64,000 bases of DNA from Algoriphagus sp. CAU 1675 (GTDB lineage Bacteria; Bacteroidota; Bacteroidia; Cytophagales; Cyclobacteriaceae): positions 231,721 to 295,720 of the forward strand of contig NZ_JARHUI010000003.1 of assembly GCF_029222925.1 (NCBI RefSeq), given 5' to 3'. This document shows, in pieces, positions 18,708 through 27,095 of this stretch. How positions within the stretch are numbered: position 1 is the stretch's first letter; each line of letters begins with the position of its first letter. The position numbers were made by a program, and so were the translations under genes. Below the pieces are notes generated by a model. It was not told the DNA's origin, did not search any database, and worked only from the letters and a program-made list of their open reading frames with translations.

Positions 18708-18809
18708 AGTAAAAGTGTGTTTTTTAGGTTGATGATAAGTTTATTTTGACTCAATATAGCCCAAATACTTCCTATTTCAACTCTGAGGGCATTTTTTTTG
18801 AAAAAATTT

Positions 18810-20060
18810 TTATTCTCCAAAAGAAATTGCGATCTCAGAATTTTTGTAATACCCACTGGTCAGTTTCTCTTTGATCGCTGCAAAAGCCTGTATGGTCTCT
18901 TCAACGTCAGCCAACGTGTGAACTGCTGTAGGGATCAACCTCAAGATAATCATACCTTTAGGTACTACTGGGTAAATCACTACCGAACAGAAGATATTGT
19001 AATTTTCTCTCAGGTCATGGGATAGTGCAGCAGCTTCTCCAACCGTACCGTTCAATACAACAGGAGTAACTGGAGAATTTGATTTTCCGGTGCTAAATCC
19101 GTTTTTATGTAGGCCGTCTCTGAGGGCATTTACGATTTTCCAAAGATTTGCCTTGAGTTCAGGCTGGGTTTTCAATAGCTCTAGACGTTTCAATGCACCT
19201 TCAACCAAAAGCATTGGAAGAGATTTTGCGAAGATTTGAGAACGCATGTTGAACCTCAAGTAGTAGATTACTTTTTCCTCACCTGCGATGAAGGCTCCGA
19301 TGGAAGCCATGGATTTTGCAAATGTTGAGAAATAAAGGTCAACACCTTCAATTACTCCTTGCTCTTCATGGGTACCGGCACCGGTCTTACCCATAGTACC
19401 GAATCCGTGAGCGTCATCTACAAGAAGTCTGAATTCAAACTTCTTCTTTAATTCTACAATCTCCTTTAGTTTTCCTTGGTCACCGGTCATCCCGAATACA
19501 CCTTCAGTTATAAAGAGAATTCCTCCTCCAGTCTCGGCTGCAAGTTTTGTTGCTCTTTCTAATTGCTTTTCAGCATTTTCGATGTCATTGTGTGGGTATA
19601 CATATCGCTTACCCATGTGCATGCGCAAGGCATCGATAATACAAGCATGACATTCAGAGTCATATACCACTACGTCTTTTCTGTCCAATAAGGCATCGAT
19701 CACAGACATGATCCCCTGGTACCCGTAGTTAAGAAGGTAAGCTTTTTCTTTTCCTACAAAACTTGCCAACTCATCTTCCAGTTTCTCGTGAAGAGAGGTT
19801 TGTCCAGACATCATTCTGGCACCCATAGGGTAGGCAGCTCCCCACTTGGCAGCGGCTTCTGCGTCAGTTTTTCTTACTTCAGGGTGATTGGCAAGACCGA
19901 GGTAATTGTTTAATGACCAAGTCAATACTTCTCTTCCCTGAAACCTCATTCGTGGGGCGATTTCACCTTCGAGTTTTGGGAACATGTAATAGCCGTCAGA
20001 AAACTGGGAATGTTTGCCCAAAGGGCCTAGATTCGTGTGAAGTTTAGCAAATAGATCCAA
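18810..20060 (-). CDS. PLP-dependent alpha-oxoamine synthase, serine palmitoyltransferase type
   Basis: This 416-residue fold-type I aminotransferase belongs to the alpha-oxoamine synthase group (KBL, BioF, HemA, SPT). The PLP lysine is K249 in STFAKSMA; DDAHGFG (from D215) and ECHAC (H138) supply the cofactor Asp/His and ring-stacking His. There are no bio or kbl neighbours. The best functional guess is the long-chain-base step (serine, or cysteate in sulfonolipid makers, plus acyl-CoA or acyl-ACP giving a 3-keto base), because SPT-like enzymes of this form are common in Bacteroidota with sphingolipids or capnine lipids. The start is TTG at 20060: an in-frame stop lies two codons upstream, and the first ATG would remove about 25 residues of a well-formed N terminus. 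It is divergent from accC. Confidence 0.85.
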   Translation of the reverse strand: MDLFAKLHTNLGPLGKHSQFSDGYYMFPKLEGEIAPRMRFQGREVLTWSLNNYLGLANHPEVRKTDAEAAAKWGAAYPMGARMMSGQTSLHEKLEDELASFVGKEKAYLLNYGYQGIMSVIDALLDRKDVVVYDSECHACIIDALRMHMGKRYVYPHNDIENAEKQLERATKLAAETGGGILFITEGVFGMTGDQGKLKEIVELKKKFEFRLLVDDAHGFGTMGKTGAGTHEEQGVIEGVDLYFSTFAKSMASIGAFIAGEEKVIYYLRFNMRSQIFAKSLPMLLVEGALKRLELLKTQPELKANLWKIVNALRDGLHKNGFSTGKSNSPVTPVVLNGTVGEAAALSHDLRENYNIFCSVVIYPVVPKGMIILRLIPTAVHTLADVEETIQAFAAIKEKLTSGYYKNSEIAISFGE

Positions 20061-20245
20061 AGCTTAATGTTTTAAAGTGATTAAGATTTTCCTGCATTTC
20101 TTTCTGAAAATCGGCCAAAAATAAAACTTAATTACCTACCAAGCAAAAATCCCTACAGCAGACCAAGCATTATTAACATACATCAAATTTATTTCCGTAT
20201 TTAGTTATCAATAATTAGTGAAGCCCAAATTAACGATTAGAGAAA

Positions 20246-21745
20246 ATGCCTAAAATCAAAAAACTTTTAGTAGCCAATAGGGGGGAAATTACCTTGAGGA
20301 TTATGAGGACCGCAAGAGAAATGGGAATCCAAACTGTGGCTGTTTACAGTGAAGCGGACCGACTTTCCCCTCATGTCAAATTCGCTGATGAAGCAGTTTG
20401 TCTTGGCCCGCCTCCTTCAAGCGAATCTTATTTGTTGGGTGATAAGATAATTGAGGTTTGTAAGAATCTCGGTGTGGATGCCATCCATCCAGGTTATGGT
20501 TTTTTGTCTGAAAACGCGGATTTTGCTCGGAAAGTAACCGAGGCAGGAATAATTTTCGTGGGACCTTCCCCGGAGGCCATTGAAGTGATGGGGAGTAAAC
20601 TGGCTGCAAAACAGGCTGTTGCCAAATATGATATTCCTTTGGTGCCCGGTACCGAGGAAGCTATTTCTGATATTTCTGCTGCAAAAATAAAAGCAGCTGA
20701 AATCGGTTACCCAATTTTGATTAAAGCCAGTGCAGGAGGAGGAGGTAAAGGGATGAGGATTGTGGAATCTTCAGATGAATTTGAGGAACAGATGCAGCGA
20801 GCTGTTTCTGAGGCCCAATCGGCCTTTGGTGACGGTGCTGTTTTCATTGAAAAATTCATCACTTCACCACGACATATTGAAATACAGGTATTGGGAGACC
20901 AACAAGGAAATATAGTTTATCTTTTTGAAAGGGAATGTTCCATCCAGCGAAGACACCAAAAAGTGATTGAGGAAGCTCCCTCTGCGGTTGTTTCTGAAGA
21001 TATGCGAAAAGCCATGGGAGAGGCGGCAGTCGGAGTTGCAAAAGCCTGTAATTATTATGGTGCAGGTACAGTAGAATTCATCGTCGATGAGAACCTAAAC
21101 TTTTACTTCTTGGAGATGAATACCCGTCTTCAGGTTGAGCATCCTGTGACGGAAATGATAACCGGAAAAGATTTGGTAAGGGAACAGATTCTGATTGCCG
21201 AAGGTAATAAATTGTCTTTTTCCCAGGAGGATTTGCAGATCAACGGCCATTCTATAGAAGTTAGGGTTTATGCCGAAGACCCTTCCAATAATTTCCTGCC
21301 CGATATTGGAAAGCTGATTACCTACCAGAGGCCTCAAGGACCTGGAATTCGTGTGGATGATGGATTTGAGGAAGGTATGGATATTCCTATTTACTATGAT
21401 CCAATGATAGCCAAATTGATCACCCATGGAGAAAACAGAGGTGCAGCAATTGATCGGATGATCCGTGCTATTGATGAGTATCAGATCACCGGAATCCAAA
21501 CAACCCTCGATTTTTGCAAATTTGCACTAACTCATGAAGCCTTTACTTCAGGAAATTTTGACACCAAGTTTGTAGAAAGGTATTTTACTCCGGAGCTATT
21601 GAAGCCAAGTATTAGCTCAGAAGAAGAGGAGCTATTGGCAGCTTTGGCAATTGAGTTCTTGCTTTCCCAGAAAGGCAAGTCCAGTTCAACTGCTTCCACC
21701 TCAACTCCTGTGACTAATTCCTCTTGGAGAAATAGGTTAAAATAA
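20246..21745 (+). CDS. accC: Biotin carboxylase subunit of acetyl-CoA (acyl-CoA) carboxylase
   Basis: This 499-residue protein carries out ATP-dependent carboxylation of biotin on the carrier protein, the first half of the acetyl-CoA carboxylase reaction that makes malonyl-CoA. It shows the N-terminal fold (LVANRGEITLRIMRTAREMG), the ATP-grasp glycine loop KASAGGGGKGMRIV, and the active-site strand FLEMNTRLQVEHPVTEM. The C terminus carries a Ser/Thr-rich tail (about 475-499) longer than in E. coli AccC. No accB or carboxyltransferase gene is adjacent, so a role in propionyl-CoA carboxylase cannot be excluded. The next gene starts one base after its stop, which implies co-transcription. Confidence 0.9.
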   Translation: MPKIKKLLVANRGEITLRIMRTAREMGIQTVAVYSEADRLSPHVKFADEAVCLGPPPSSESYLLGDKIIEVCKNLGVDAIHPGYGFLSENADFARKVTEAGIIFVGPSPEAIEVMGSKLAAKQAVAKYDIPLVPGTEEAISDISAAKIKAAEIGYPILIKASAGGGGKGMRIVESSDEFEEQMQRAVSEAQSAFGDGAVFIEKFITSPRHIEIQVLGDQQGNIVYLFERECSIQRRHQKVIEEAPSAVVSEDMRKAMGEAAVGVAKACNYYGAGTVEFIVDENLNFYFLEMNTRLQVEHPVTEMITGKDLVREQILIAEGNKLSFSQEDLQINGHSIEVRVYAEDPSNNFLPDIGKLITYQRPQGPGIRVDDGFEEGMDIPIYYDPMIAKLITHGENRGAAIDRMIRAIDEYQITGIQTTLDFCKFALTHEAFTSGNFDTKFVERYFTPELLKPSISSEEEELLAALAIEFLLSQKGKSSSTASTSTPVTNSSWRNRLK

Positions 21746-21746
21746 A

Positions 21747-23045
21747 ATGGCAGAAATACTACCCCTGCGCGCATGGAGGTATTCGGCGGAGCTTGGTGGA
21801 AGAATAGAAGAACTGACTTCTCCTTTGTTTGATGTGGTATCCAAAAGGCAAAGGGAGTCCCTCTATCAAAATCCGCTGAATAGCATCCATTTATCCTTTC
21901 CCCGTGGTTCCAATTCTGTATCCATTGCATCCCGAATCCTTCAAAAATGGAAAGATTCCGGAGTTATTATTCAGGATTCCCTTCCGGGGATCTATGTATA
22001 CTACCAATATTTTCGCTTGCCTGGTGAAAAGCAGGAGAGATGCAGAAAAGGCTTTATTGCTCAAATCAAGGCCTATTCTTGGGAGGAAAATCAAATTCTC
22101 CGACATGAGAACACCCTGGTCTCTGCAGTTGATGAGAGAATTGAATTATTGAAAAGTAGTGGGATTCAAGCTAGTCCAACGCATGGGCTCTATGAAGATC
22201 CGGACCTGATTCTTGAAAAATATATGGATTCGGCCATTGCTTCGCCTATTTATGACTTGGAAGATTATCAAGGTGTTAGAGAGGTACTTGCGGTGATTCA
22301 TGATGCTGAGGTGATTTCGCTTTTTCTTGATGTTCTGAGAGAAAAGAGGATCGTTTTGGCAGATGGTCACCACCGCTTGGAAGCCTCCATAGCTCATCGG
22401 GAAGCCATGAAAGGAAGCTATCCTGATAAAGAATGGAAAGCCCATGATTTTCATCTTATGTATCTGACCAATGTCCAGGATAATCATCTGAAAATTCTAC
22501 CAACTCATAGGCTGTATCGGGGATTGGAACTTGAACCTCAGGAATTTTTTAAAAAACTGGATGATTGGTTTTGGATAAAGAATTTGCCTGATCCAGAGGA
22601 ATTGGGCAGTTATACTTGGACCAAACCTTGGGCATTTGGGCTGATTTTAGGAGAAAGGAGTTATTTTCTTCAGTTGAAAGAAGAAAAGTGGAGAAAATTG
22701 GATAAGGCAATTCCAGAAGTTCTTCGTAGTCTGGATTTGGTAGTATTGCATGAGGTCCTTTTTAATCGGATTCTTGGAATAGAGCCGGAACAGCAGAGAA
22801 ACTCAGAAAAAATTCAATACGAAAGAAATTTTGCCCGATGTCTTGGAGAAGTGAGAGATGGTAAAGCCGATTTTGCTGTGATTACCAGGGAACTGGAGAT
22901 GGATCAAGTGATGCAAGTATGTAAGTCCGGGTATTTAATGCCACAAAAATCTACGTATTTTTATCCCAAAGCGCTGGGAGGATTACTCTTTGCAAGTATT
23001 ATTCAGGAAGAATTTGATTTTGATTATGGAGTCTTTTTTAAGTAA
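21747..23045 (+). CDS. DUF1015 family protein
   Basis: This 432-residue soluble protein is recognised as DUF1015 by the N-terminal SPLFDVVS block, the NPLNSIHLSFPRG segment and the conserved histidine-rich signature LADGHHRLEAS near residues 207-217. The family is widespread in bacteria and has no settled biochemical function; in other genomes it often neighbours serine-biosynthesis genes. Here it sits between accC (one base upstream) and maf (overlapping by 20 bases), so the three are probably one transcript. The HH and nearby acidic residues hint at a phosphate or metal site, but that is inference. There is no signal peptide and no membrane segment. Confidence 0.88.
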   Translation: MAEILPLRAWRYSAELGGRIEELTSPLFDVVSKRQRESLYQNPLNSIHLSFPRGSNSVSIASRILQKWKDSGVIIQDSLPGIYVYYQYFRLPGEKQERCRKGFIAQIKAYSWEENQILRHENTLVSAVDERIELLKSSGIQASPTHGLYEDPDLILEKYMDSAIASPIYDLEDYQGVREVLAVIHDAEVISLFLDVLREKRIVLADGHHRLEASIAHREAMKGSYPDKEWKAHDFHLMYLTNVQDNHLKILPTHRLYRGLELEPQEFFKKLDDWFWIKNLPDPEELGSYTWTKPWAFGLILGERSYFLQLKEEKWRKLDKAIPEVLRSLDLVVLHEVLFNRILGIEPEQQRNSEKIQYERNFARCLGEVRDGKADFAVITRELEMDQVMQVCKSGYLMPQKSTYFYPKALGGLLFASIIQEEFDFDYGVFFK

Positions 23046-23613
23046 ACTGAAAGGTAAGAAAATCATCTTAGGCTCAAACTCGCCTAGAAGACAGGATCTA
23101 TTGAAAGGATTGGAGGTAGAATTCGAAATAAAAGTCAATCCTGTGGATGAAAGCATACCCTCTGATATGCCAGCAGACTATGTAGCTGCCTATTTATCAA
23201 AGTTGAAAGCGGAGTCCTACCCGGAGGAGCTTGCAGAAAATGAAATTCTCATTACTTCAGATACTGTAGTGATTCTGGATGGCCATATTTTGGGAAAACC
23301 AAATTCAGAACAGGAGGCTTTTGATATGATCAAAAGCCTTTCCGGTACGAGCCATACTGTCATGACAGCTGTGACTATAATGGACAGGTTGAAAAGGATT
23401 ACACTGGAAGATGAAACAACAGTCACTTTTCGATTTTTGGAAGAAGAAGAAATCTGGCATTACGTACGGGAGTACAAGCCTTTTGACAAAGCCGGAGCTT
23501 ATGGAATTCAGGAATGGATCGGTTTTGTTGGAGTCAGCAGAATTGAAGGGTCTTATTTTAATGTCATGGGTTTTCCCCTTCATTTGGTATATGAGCAATT
23601 GAAAAAGTGGTAG
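23026..23613 (+). CDS. maf: Maf-like nucleotide pyrophosphatase
   Basis: This 195-residue protein is a Maf/YhdE-type nucleoside triphosphate pyrophosphatase, thought to hydrolyse dTTP, UTP or modified nucleotides. The N-terminal signature GSNSPRRQDLL and the SDTVVILDGHILGKP segment (metal-binding acidic residues) are both present, as is the C-terminal KAGAYGIQ block. The ATG at 23026 fits the family start (MESFLSKLKGKKIILGSNS); a longer frame from 22990 adds 12 residues without similarity and would run deeper into the upstream gene. The chosen start overlaps the DUF1015 gene by 20 bases, suggesting translational coupling. Confidence 0.92.
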   Translation: MESFLSKLKGKKIILGSNSPRRQDLLKGLEVEFEIKVNPVDESIPSDMPADYVAAYLSKLKAESYPEELAENEILITSDTVVILDGHILGKPNSEQEAFDMIKSLSGTSHTVMTAVTIMDRLKRITLEDETTVTFRFLEEEEIWHYVREYKPFDKAGAYGIQEWIGFVGVSRIEGSYFNVMGFPLHLVYEQLKKW

Positions 23614-23672
23614 GTACTATTTAAGGGCCCACTGGATAATCATCTCCTTCAGGAAAGGAAGAAAAAGTAGTT

Positions 23673-24692
23673 TTATTTCAAAAGCTGCTCCAGACTGACT
23701 CTGAGGATTTGTCCCATGTTTTGACAGGACATGAATTTTTGATTTTTATAATGACGGGCCAGTTCTTTTCGAAGGCTGTTTACATTTTCAAACGGTGCAA
23801 TTTCGTCTTCCTCCATCGCTTCCAGAATGGACTCTATTTCATAATGGGAGGACTTGAATCTGGTTGCAATCAATGCCCGTTCTTCTCTTTGGTACTGACG
23901 CATGGACTCGGGAGTGATGTATTTCATCCCTAATTCTATCAGGATATTGTTTTCTTTGAAGTATTGGGGAAGGTAAATGGATTTTTTTCCCTCATAGGAT
24001 TGCTGGTCAAAGTCTATGGCTCTGATGCGATAGTGCGTTTCCTCAAAATCCGGGGTAACATCTATCACGAAATTGGAAGAATGCATGTCTCCAAGTAACC
24101 TCACAAAACAGCGCTCATTGAACTTGACAAATTCCTTTGCCAATCGAATGGGATTCAAATGTGGGTCCTGCATATGGAGACGCATGAATTTATCCCCGGG
24201 AATCCCAGCGATATGCTCCTCGATCAGGGTGTTTTGATGTACTAAATAGCTGATTCTGTTGGGTGATAGAAGGTGTTCCAGTTCCAACCCATAGACCCGG
24301 GAAGCATCCGCATTTTTGATATAGAAATAATCAAAGTTATCGTTGATCCGGTTTACAATTCGTACCCGAAAGGGCTGGGTATTTCCATAAATACAAAGGT
24401 CAATTCTGTCTACATAGAGATGCTCCATGACAGACATATCCCCACCCGCTTTCAGCAAGGCATAGATTTTTTTGACATTCAGATGAATTTCTTCTCTATC
24501 ACTTTGCTCATAAAAAACCGTCTCCCAAAGGGTGTCCTGATCTTTGGAATCATAGAGAGCTATGGAATTGGAATAGCGCAATAATTCATGATAGTGGATA
24601 GGAATATCCACCTCTCTTGAATACTTGACGAGATAGCGCCTAAGGCCGGCATTAATAGGAAAAACTTTCTTTTTCTTACTAATCAATGCCAT
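23673..24692 (-). CDS. Uncharacterised protein with kinase-like (phosphotransferase-fold) motifs
   Basis: This 339-residue soluble protein is not recognised as a named family. Two segments resemble the catalytic core of aminoglycoside/choline-kinase-fold enzymes: LLGDMHSSNFVID near residue 205, in the position of the HGDxxxxN loop, and IRAIDFDQQS near 227, in the position of the hDFD/DFG metal loop. Between about 130 and 190 lies a helical segment with LELEHLLSP and EEHIAGIPGD, a pattern reminiscent of the hinge and helix region of such kinases. A glycine-rich N-lobe loop is not evident. It lies at the 3' end of a minus-strand run, three bases after the DUF3817 gene, so they are probably co-transcribed. 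Kinase activity and substrate are inference only. Confidence 0.6.
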   Translation of the reverse strand: MALISKKKKVFPINAGLRRYLVKYSREVDIPIHYHELLRYSNSIALYDSKDQDTLWETVFYEQSDREEIHLNVKKIYALLKAGGDMSVMEHLYVDRIDLCIYGNTQPFRVRIVNRINDNFDYFYIKNADASRVYGLELEHLLSPNRISYLVHQNTLIEEHIAGIPGDKFMRLHMQDPHLNPIRLAKEFVKFNERCFVRLLGDMHSSNFVIDVTPDFEETHYRIRAIDFDQQSYEGKKSIYLPQYFKENNILIELGMKYITPESMRQYQREERALIATRFKSSHYEIESILEAMEEDEIAPFENVNSLRKELARHYKNQKFMSCQNMGQILRVSLEQLLK

Positions 24693-24695
24693 TTT

Positions 24696-25013
24696 TTAAA
24701 AATCTACGTGTTGGGATTTTTTCAGATTCCTGTCAAAAATAAATGGACCAAAAGGTAAAACGGATGCAATCAAAGCAAAGAGGGTTCTGCTGAAATTCCA
24801 ATTTAACTTTGAAGCTGTGGGAAAGACCGTGTAAATATAAAGGATAAACAGGATTCCATGAGCCCATCCTACAACAGTCACTGCCATAGGTTGGTCCATT
24901 ACATATTTTAATGGCATGGCTATAAATAGCAAAACCAAAAATGAAGTGCCTTCAATAAGGCTAATCCACTTGAAGCGTTTTGCCCAAGTGCTTTGTTCGG
25001 GTGAAAGACTCAT
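24696..25013 (-). CDS. DUF3817 family small integral membrane protein
   Basis: This 105-residue protein has about three hydrophobic helices (roughly residues 15-35, 43-62 and 77-96) and a short basic C terminus. The segments SLIEGTSFLVLLFIAMPLKY and GWAHGILFILYIY match the DUF3817 family of bacterial inner-membrane proteins, whose function is unknown. Its start overlaps the stop of the upstream gene by four bases (ATGA), which implies coupled translation, and the kinase-like gene follows after three bases. Confidence 0.85.
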   Translation of the reverse strand: MSLSPEQSTWAKRFKWISLIEGTSFLVLLFIAMPLKYVMDQPMAVTVVGWAHGILFILYIYTVFPTASKLNWNFSRTLFALIASVLPFGPFIFDRNLKKSQHVDF

Positions 25014-25588
25014 TTTTTCTGAGAAATATTAAATAAAACTCTTAAGGAGTCCCAAAGCTTCTTTTTCAGAATTTGATCCTCTGATATGGTGCTTAGGGAA
25101 TCGGCAAATAGGTATTCGGTTTCTTCCTCTGTAAGACTTTCGTAGGGGGTAGAAACCAAAGCATTGATAGGGTGGTTGATAGTTCCAAATTTCAACACAA
25201 CATGGGCGTTGATAGCCTTGAATTCCTCCATGGATCGACCTTCAAGTTCTTTGGAGTTAAGCATACCCACTTCATTCATGGAGTGACCAACTGCATTGAT
25301 GATTTTGACGAGCATCTCCATTACAGCAGGAGCAAGGGAATCTTCCTCATGAAGAATTAGGATTCCTTTTTTAAAGCTTCCTCTTACAGGAATTGGTTCC
25401 TTCTGTACAGTTAATTCTATCTGCTCTTCTTTTTCTGTATGATATTTTTCAGTGTTGGGTTCCTTTACAGAGCTGGAATCCAATGGGTTTTGGGAGACTT
25501 TGGTGGATAAATCACTGATCTCTTCTTCCACCAGAAAAAGCTCTTCTTTAAGGATGTATTGGAGTTGATTGAGGCTGCTTTCTTCCAT
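25010..25588 (-). CDS. Hypothetical protein, 192 residues
   Basis: I do not recognise this protein with confidence. It has an acidic, probably coiled N-terminal part (residues 1-75, with VEEEISDLSTKV and many Glu), then a globular domain from about 85. The C-terminal segment DSLSTISEDQILKKKLWDSL faintly resembles the C-terminal part of HolD-type polymerase III psi proteins, but this is a weak pattern match. I chose ATG 25588 because the extension to 25618 (MIFIFHQFSV) has no coding character. It starts a compact minus-strand run, overlapping the DUF3817 gene by four bases. There is no signal peptide. Confidence 0.6.
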   Translation of the reverse strand: MEESSLNQLQYILKEELFLVEEEISDLSTKVSQNPLDSSSVKEPNTEKYHTEKEEQIELTVQKEPIPVRGSFKKGILILHEEDSLAPAVMEMLVKIINAVGHSMNEVGMLNSKELEGRSMEEFKAINAHVVLKFGTINHPINALVSTPYESLTEEETEYLFADSLSTISEDQILKKKLWDSLRVLFNISQKK

Positions 25589-25667
25589 AACAGAAAATTG
25601 ATGAAAAATAAATATCAAGCCAAAAAAAGTGGGGACTTTGTCAAAGCCCCCATTCTAATTTTCTTGA

Positions 25668-26195
25668 TTATTTATCGACGTCTAAATTGAAAATGGATTT
25701 CAATTCCACTGCTTCTTCAGGTTTCATTCGCTTGGCAAGCACCAGTCTAAGTTGTCTACGTCTTAAGGCCCCTTCAAATAGTTCGATTTCTTCTTCTGTT
25801 TCGGGAACTACTTCAGGAACCTCGATCGGTTTCCCATTTTGGTCCACAGCAACAAAAGTGAAAAATGCGCGGTGTGTGGTAGTCTTTTTATTTGCTGGTA
25901 TATCTTCTGCGGTCACTTCAATAAAAACTTCCATGGAAGAGTTGAATGCCCTAGTTACTTTAGCAGTAAGTGTTACCACATTTCCCAAAGCAATGGGCTG
26001 CTTAAAGGAAATGCTGTCTGCTGATGCCGTTACCACAATTCGATTGGAGTGTTTTTGAGCAGCAATGGCGGCCACTACGTCCAACCAATGCATCAATCGT
26101 CCTCCCATCAGGTTGTTCAGTGTATTGGTGTCGTTTGGTAGCACCATCTCTGTCATGATGGTGGCGGATTCCCTTGCAAATTTCTTCTTACTCAT
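25668..26195 (-). CDS. Acyl-CoA thioesterase, hotdog fold (YciA/BACH type)
   Basis: This 175-residue protein hydrolyses acyl-CoA thioesters. The diagnostic segment LMGGRLMHWLDVVAAIAAQKHSN places the catalytic Asp and the hotdog helix at about residues 30-50; SISFKQPIALGNVV and FFTFVAVD are typical strands of the family. The acidic C-terminal extension (EVPEVVPETEEEIELFEGALRRR) is characteristic of the Bacteroidota version. I chose ATG 26195 (MSKKKFARESATIMTEM); an in-frame ATG at 26213 adds six residues and cannot be excluded. It probably has its own promoter, with an AT-rich inverted repeat just upstream. Confidence 0.88.
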   Translation of the reverse strand: MSKKKFARESATIMTEMVLPNDTNTLNNLMGGRLMHWLDVVAAIAAQKHSNRIVVTASADSISFKQPIALGNVVTLTAKVTRAFNSSMEVFIEVTAEDIPANKKTTTHRAFFTFVAVDQNGKPIEVPEVVPETEEEIELFEGALRRRQLRLVLAKRMKPEEAVELKSIFNLDVDK

Positions 26196-26254
26196 AGATG
26201 TAATTTTGGACAAAAATAGAAATATTATTTGGGTTAAAAATTATTGATGGCTTA

Positions 26255-26275
26255 TATCAAAATTTTATTTTGATA
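26255..26275. repeat. Short AT-rich inverted repeat upstream of the thioesterase gene
   Basis: TATCAAAAT (26255-26263) is repeated in inverted orientation as ATTTTGATA (26267-26275) with a 3-base spacer, in the 133-base gap between the pcm stop and the thioesterase start. It has no clean T tail on the minus strand, so it may be an operator-like palindrome or a weak terminator of pcm. Confidence 0.4.
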
Positions 26276-26328
26276 AAATGGGTATTGCATTTTTTTAAAT
26301 CAATTTGGAGTCTCCTTTGTGTATGATC

Positions 26329-26991
26329 TTATTTCCAACCGTCTTTTCCCAAAAGAGGGACAAACGCAAATCCCTGAAATTCTTCCCGTATAATTTCATT
26401 TGCAGATTTTTTACTGATCTTGAGCATGCTTTGACTTTTTCTGTCCCCAACCGGAATGACGAGAATTCCGCCTATTTTCAACTGATTGATCAATGCATCT
26501 GGAACTACAGGAGCACCTGCCGTTACAATGATTTTGTCATAGGGAGCAAACTGAGGAATTCCCACTGTACCGTCTCCATAAAATAGCTTCGTTTCAATTC
26601 CAAGTCTTTTTAGGAAACGCTGTGTGCCTTCGAAAAGCTTTTTCTGATATTCAATGCTATAGACTTCTGCTCCCAGCAGGTGCAGTATACTGGCTTGATA
26701 TCCTGAGCCTGTTCCTATTTCCAACACCTTGTCTCCGGGATGAATATCCAGAAGTTCCGTTTGAAATGCCACGGTGTAGGGTTGGGAAATGGTTTGTCCT
26801 TCCCCTATAGGAAAAGCCTTGTCTTCATAAGCATGGGAAATCAAAGCTGAGTCAAAGAAAAAATGGCGGGGTAAAGTATTGATGGCTTCTAAAACTCTTT
26901 CGCTCTTAATTCCTTTGGCCCTCAATTCAGCAACCAATGCTCTTCGTTTTCCTTTATGCAAATAGGTGTCTTCTAATTTCAGTAGGGGCAT
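26329..26991 (-). CDS. pcm: Protein-L-isoaspartate(D-aspartate) O-methyltransferase
   Basis: This 220-residue SAM-dependent enzyme methylates damaged isoaspartyl residues so that they can revert to aspartate. The SAM motif I is VLEIGTGSGYQASIL near residue 95; the family motif GEGQTISQPYTVAFQTELL precedes it, and the later motif DKIIVTAGAPVVPDALINQL is intact. The length matches the family. It is divergent from ribE across a 104-base gap that should hold both promoters. It ends about 130 bases before the thioesterase gene on the same strand. Confidence 0.93.
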   Translation of the reverse strand: MPLLKLEDTYLHKGKRRALVAELRAKGIKSERVLEAINTLPRHFFFDSALISHAYEDKAFPIGEGQTISQPYTVAFQTELLDIHPGDKVLEIGTGSGYQASILHLLGAEVYSIEYQKKLFEGTQRFLKRLGIETKLFYGDGTVGIPQFAPYDKIIVTAGAPVVPDALINQLKIGGILVIPVGDRKSQSMLKISKKSANEIIREEFQGFAFVPLLGKDGWK

Positions 26992-27095
26992 GGATGATTC
27001 AAATTGTTTCGAAGATAACCGATTATTTGGCTTAATTTTAAACCCGAAAAGGCAATTTTTGCTTACTCATTGAAAGCTTGGAAAATATAATATTC

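Noticed and set aside
21095..21499. 134-codon minus-strand frame inside accC
   Set aside because: It is antisense to conserved biotin-carboxylase sequence and shows no protein-family features.
22990..23025. Longer N terminus for Maf
   Set aside because: The family N terminus starts at 23026, and the extension only overlaps the DUF1015 gene.
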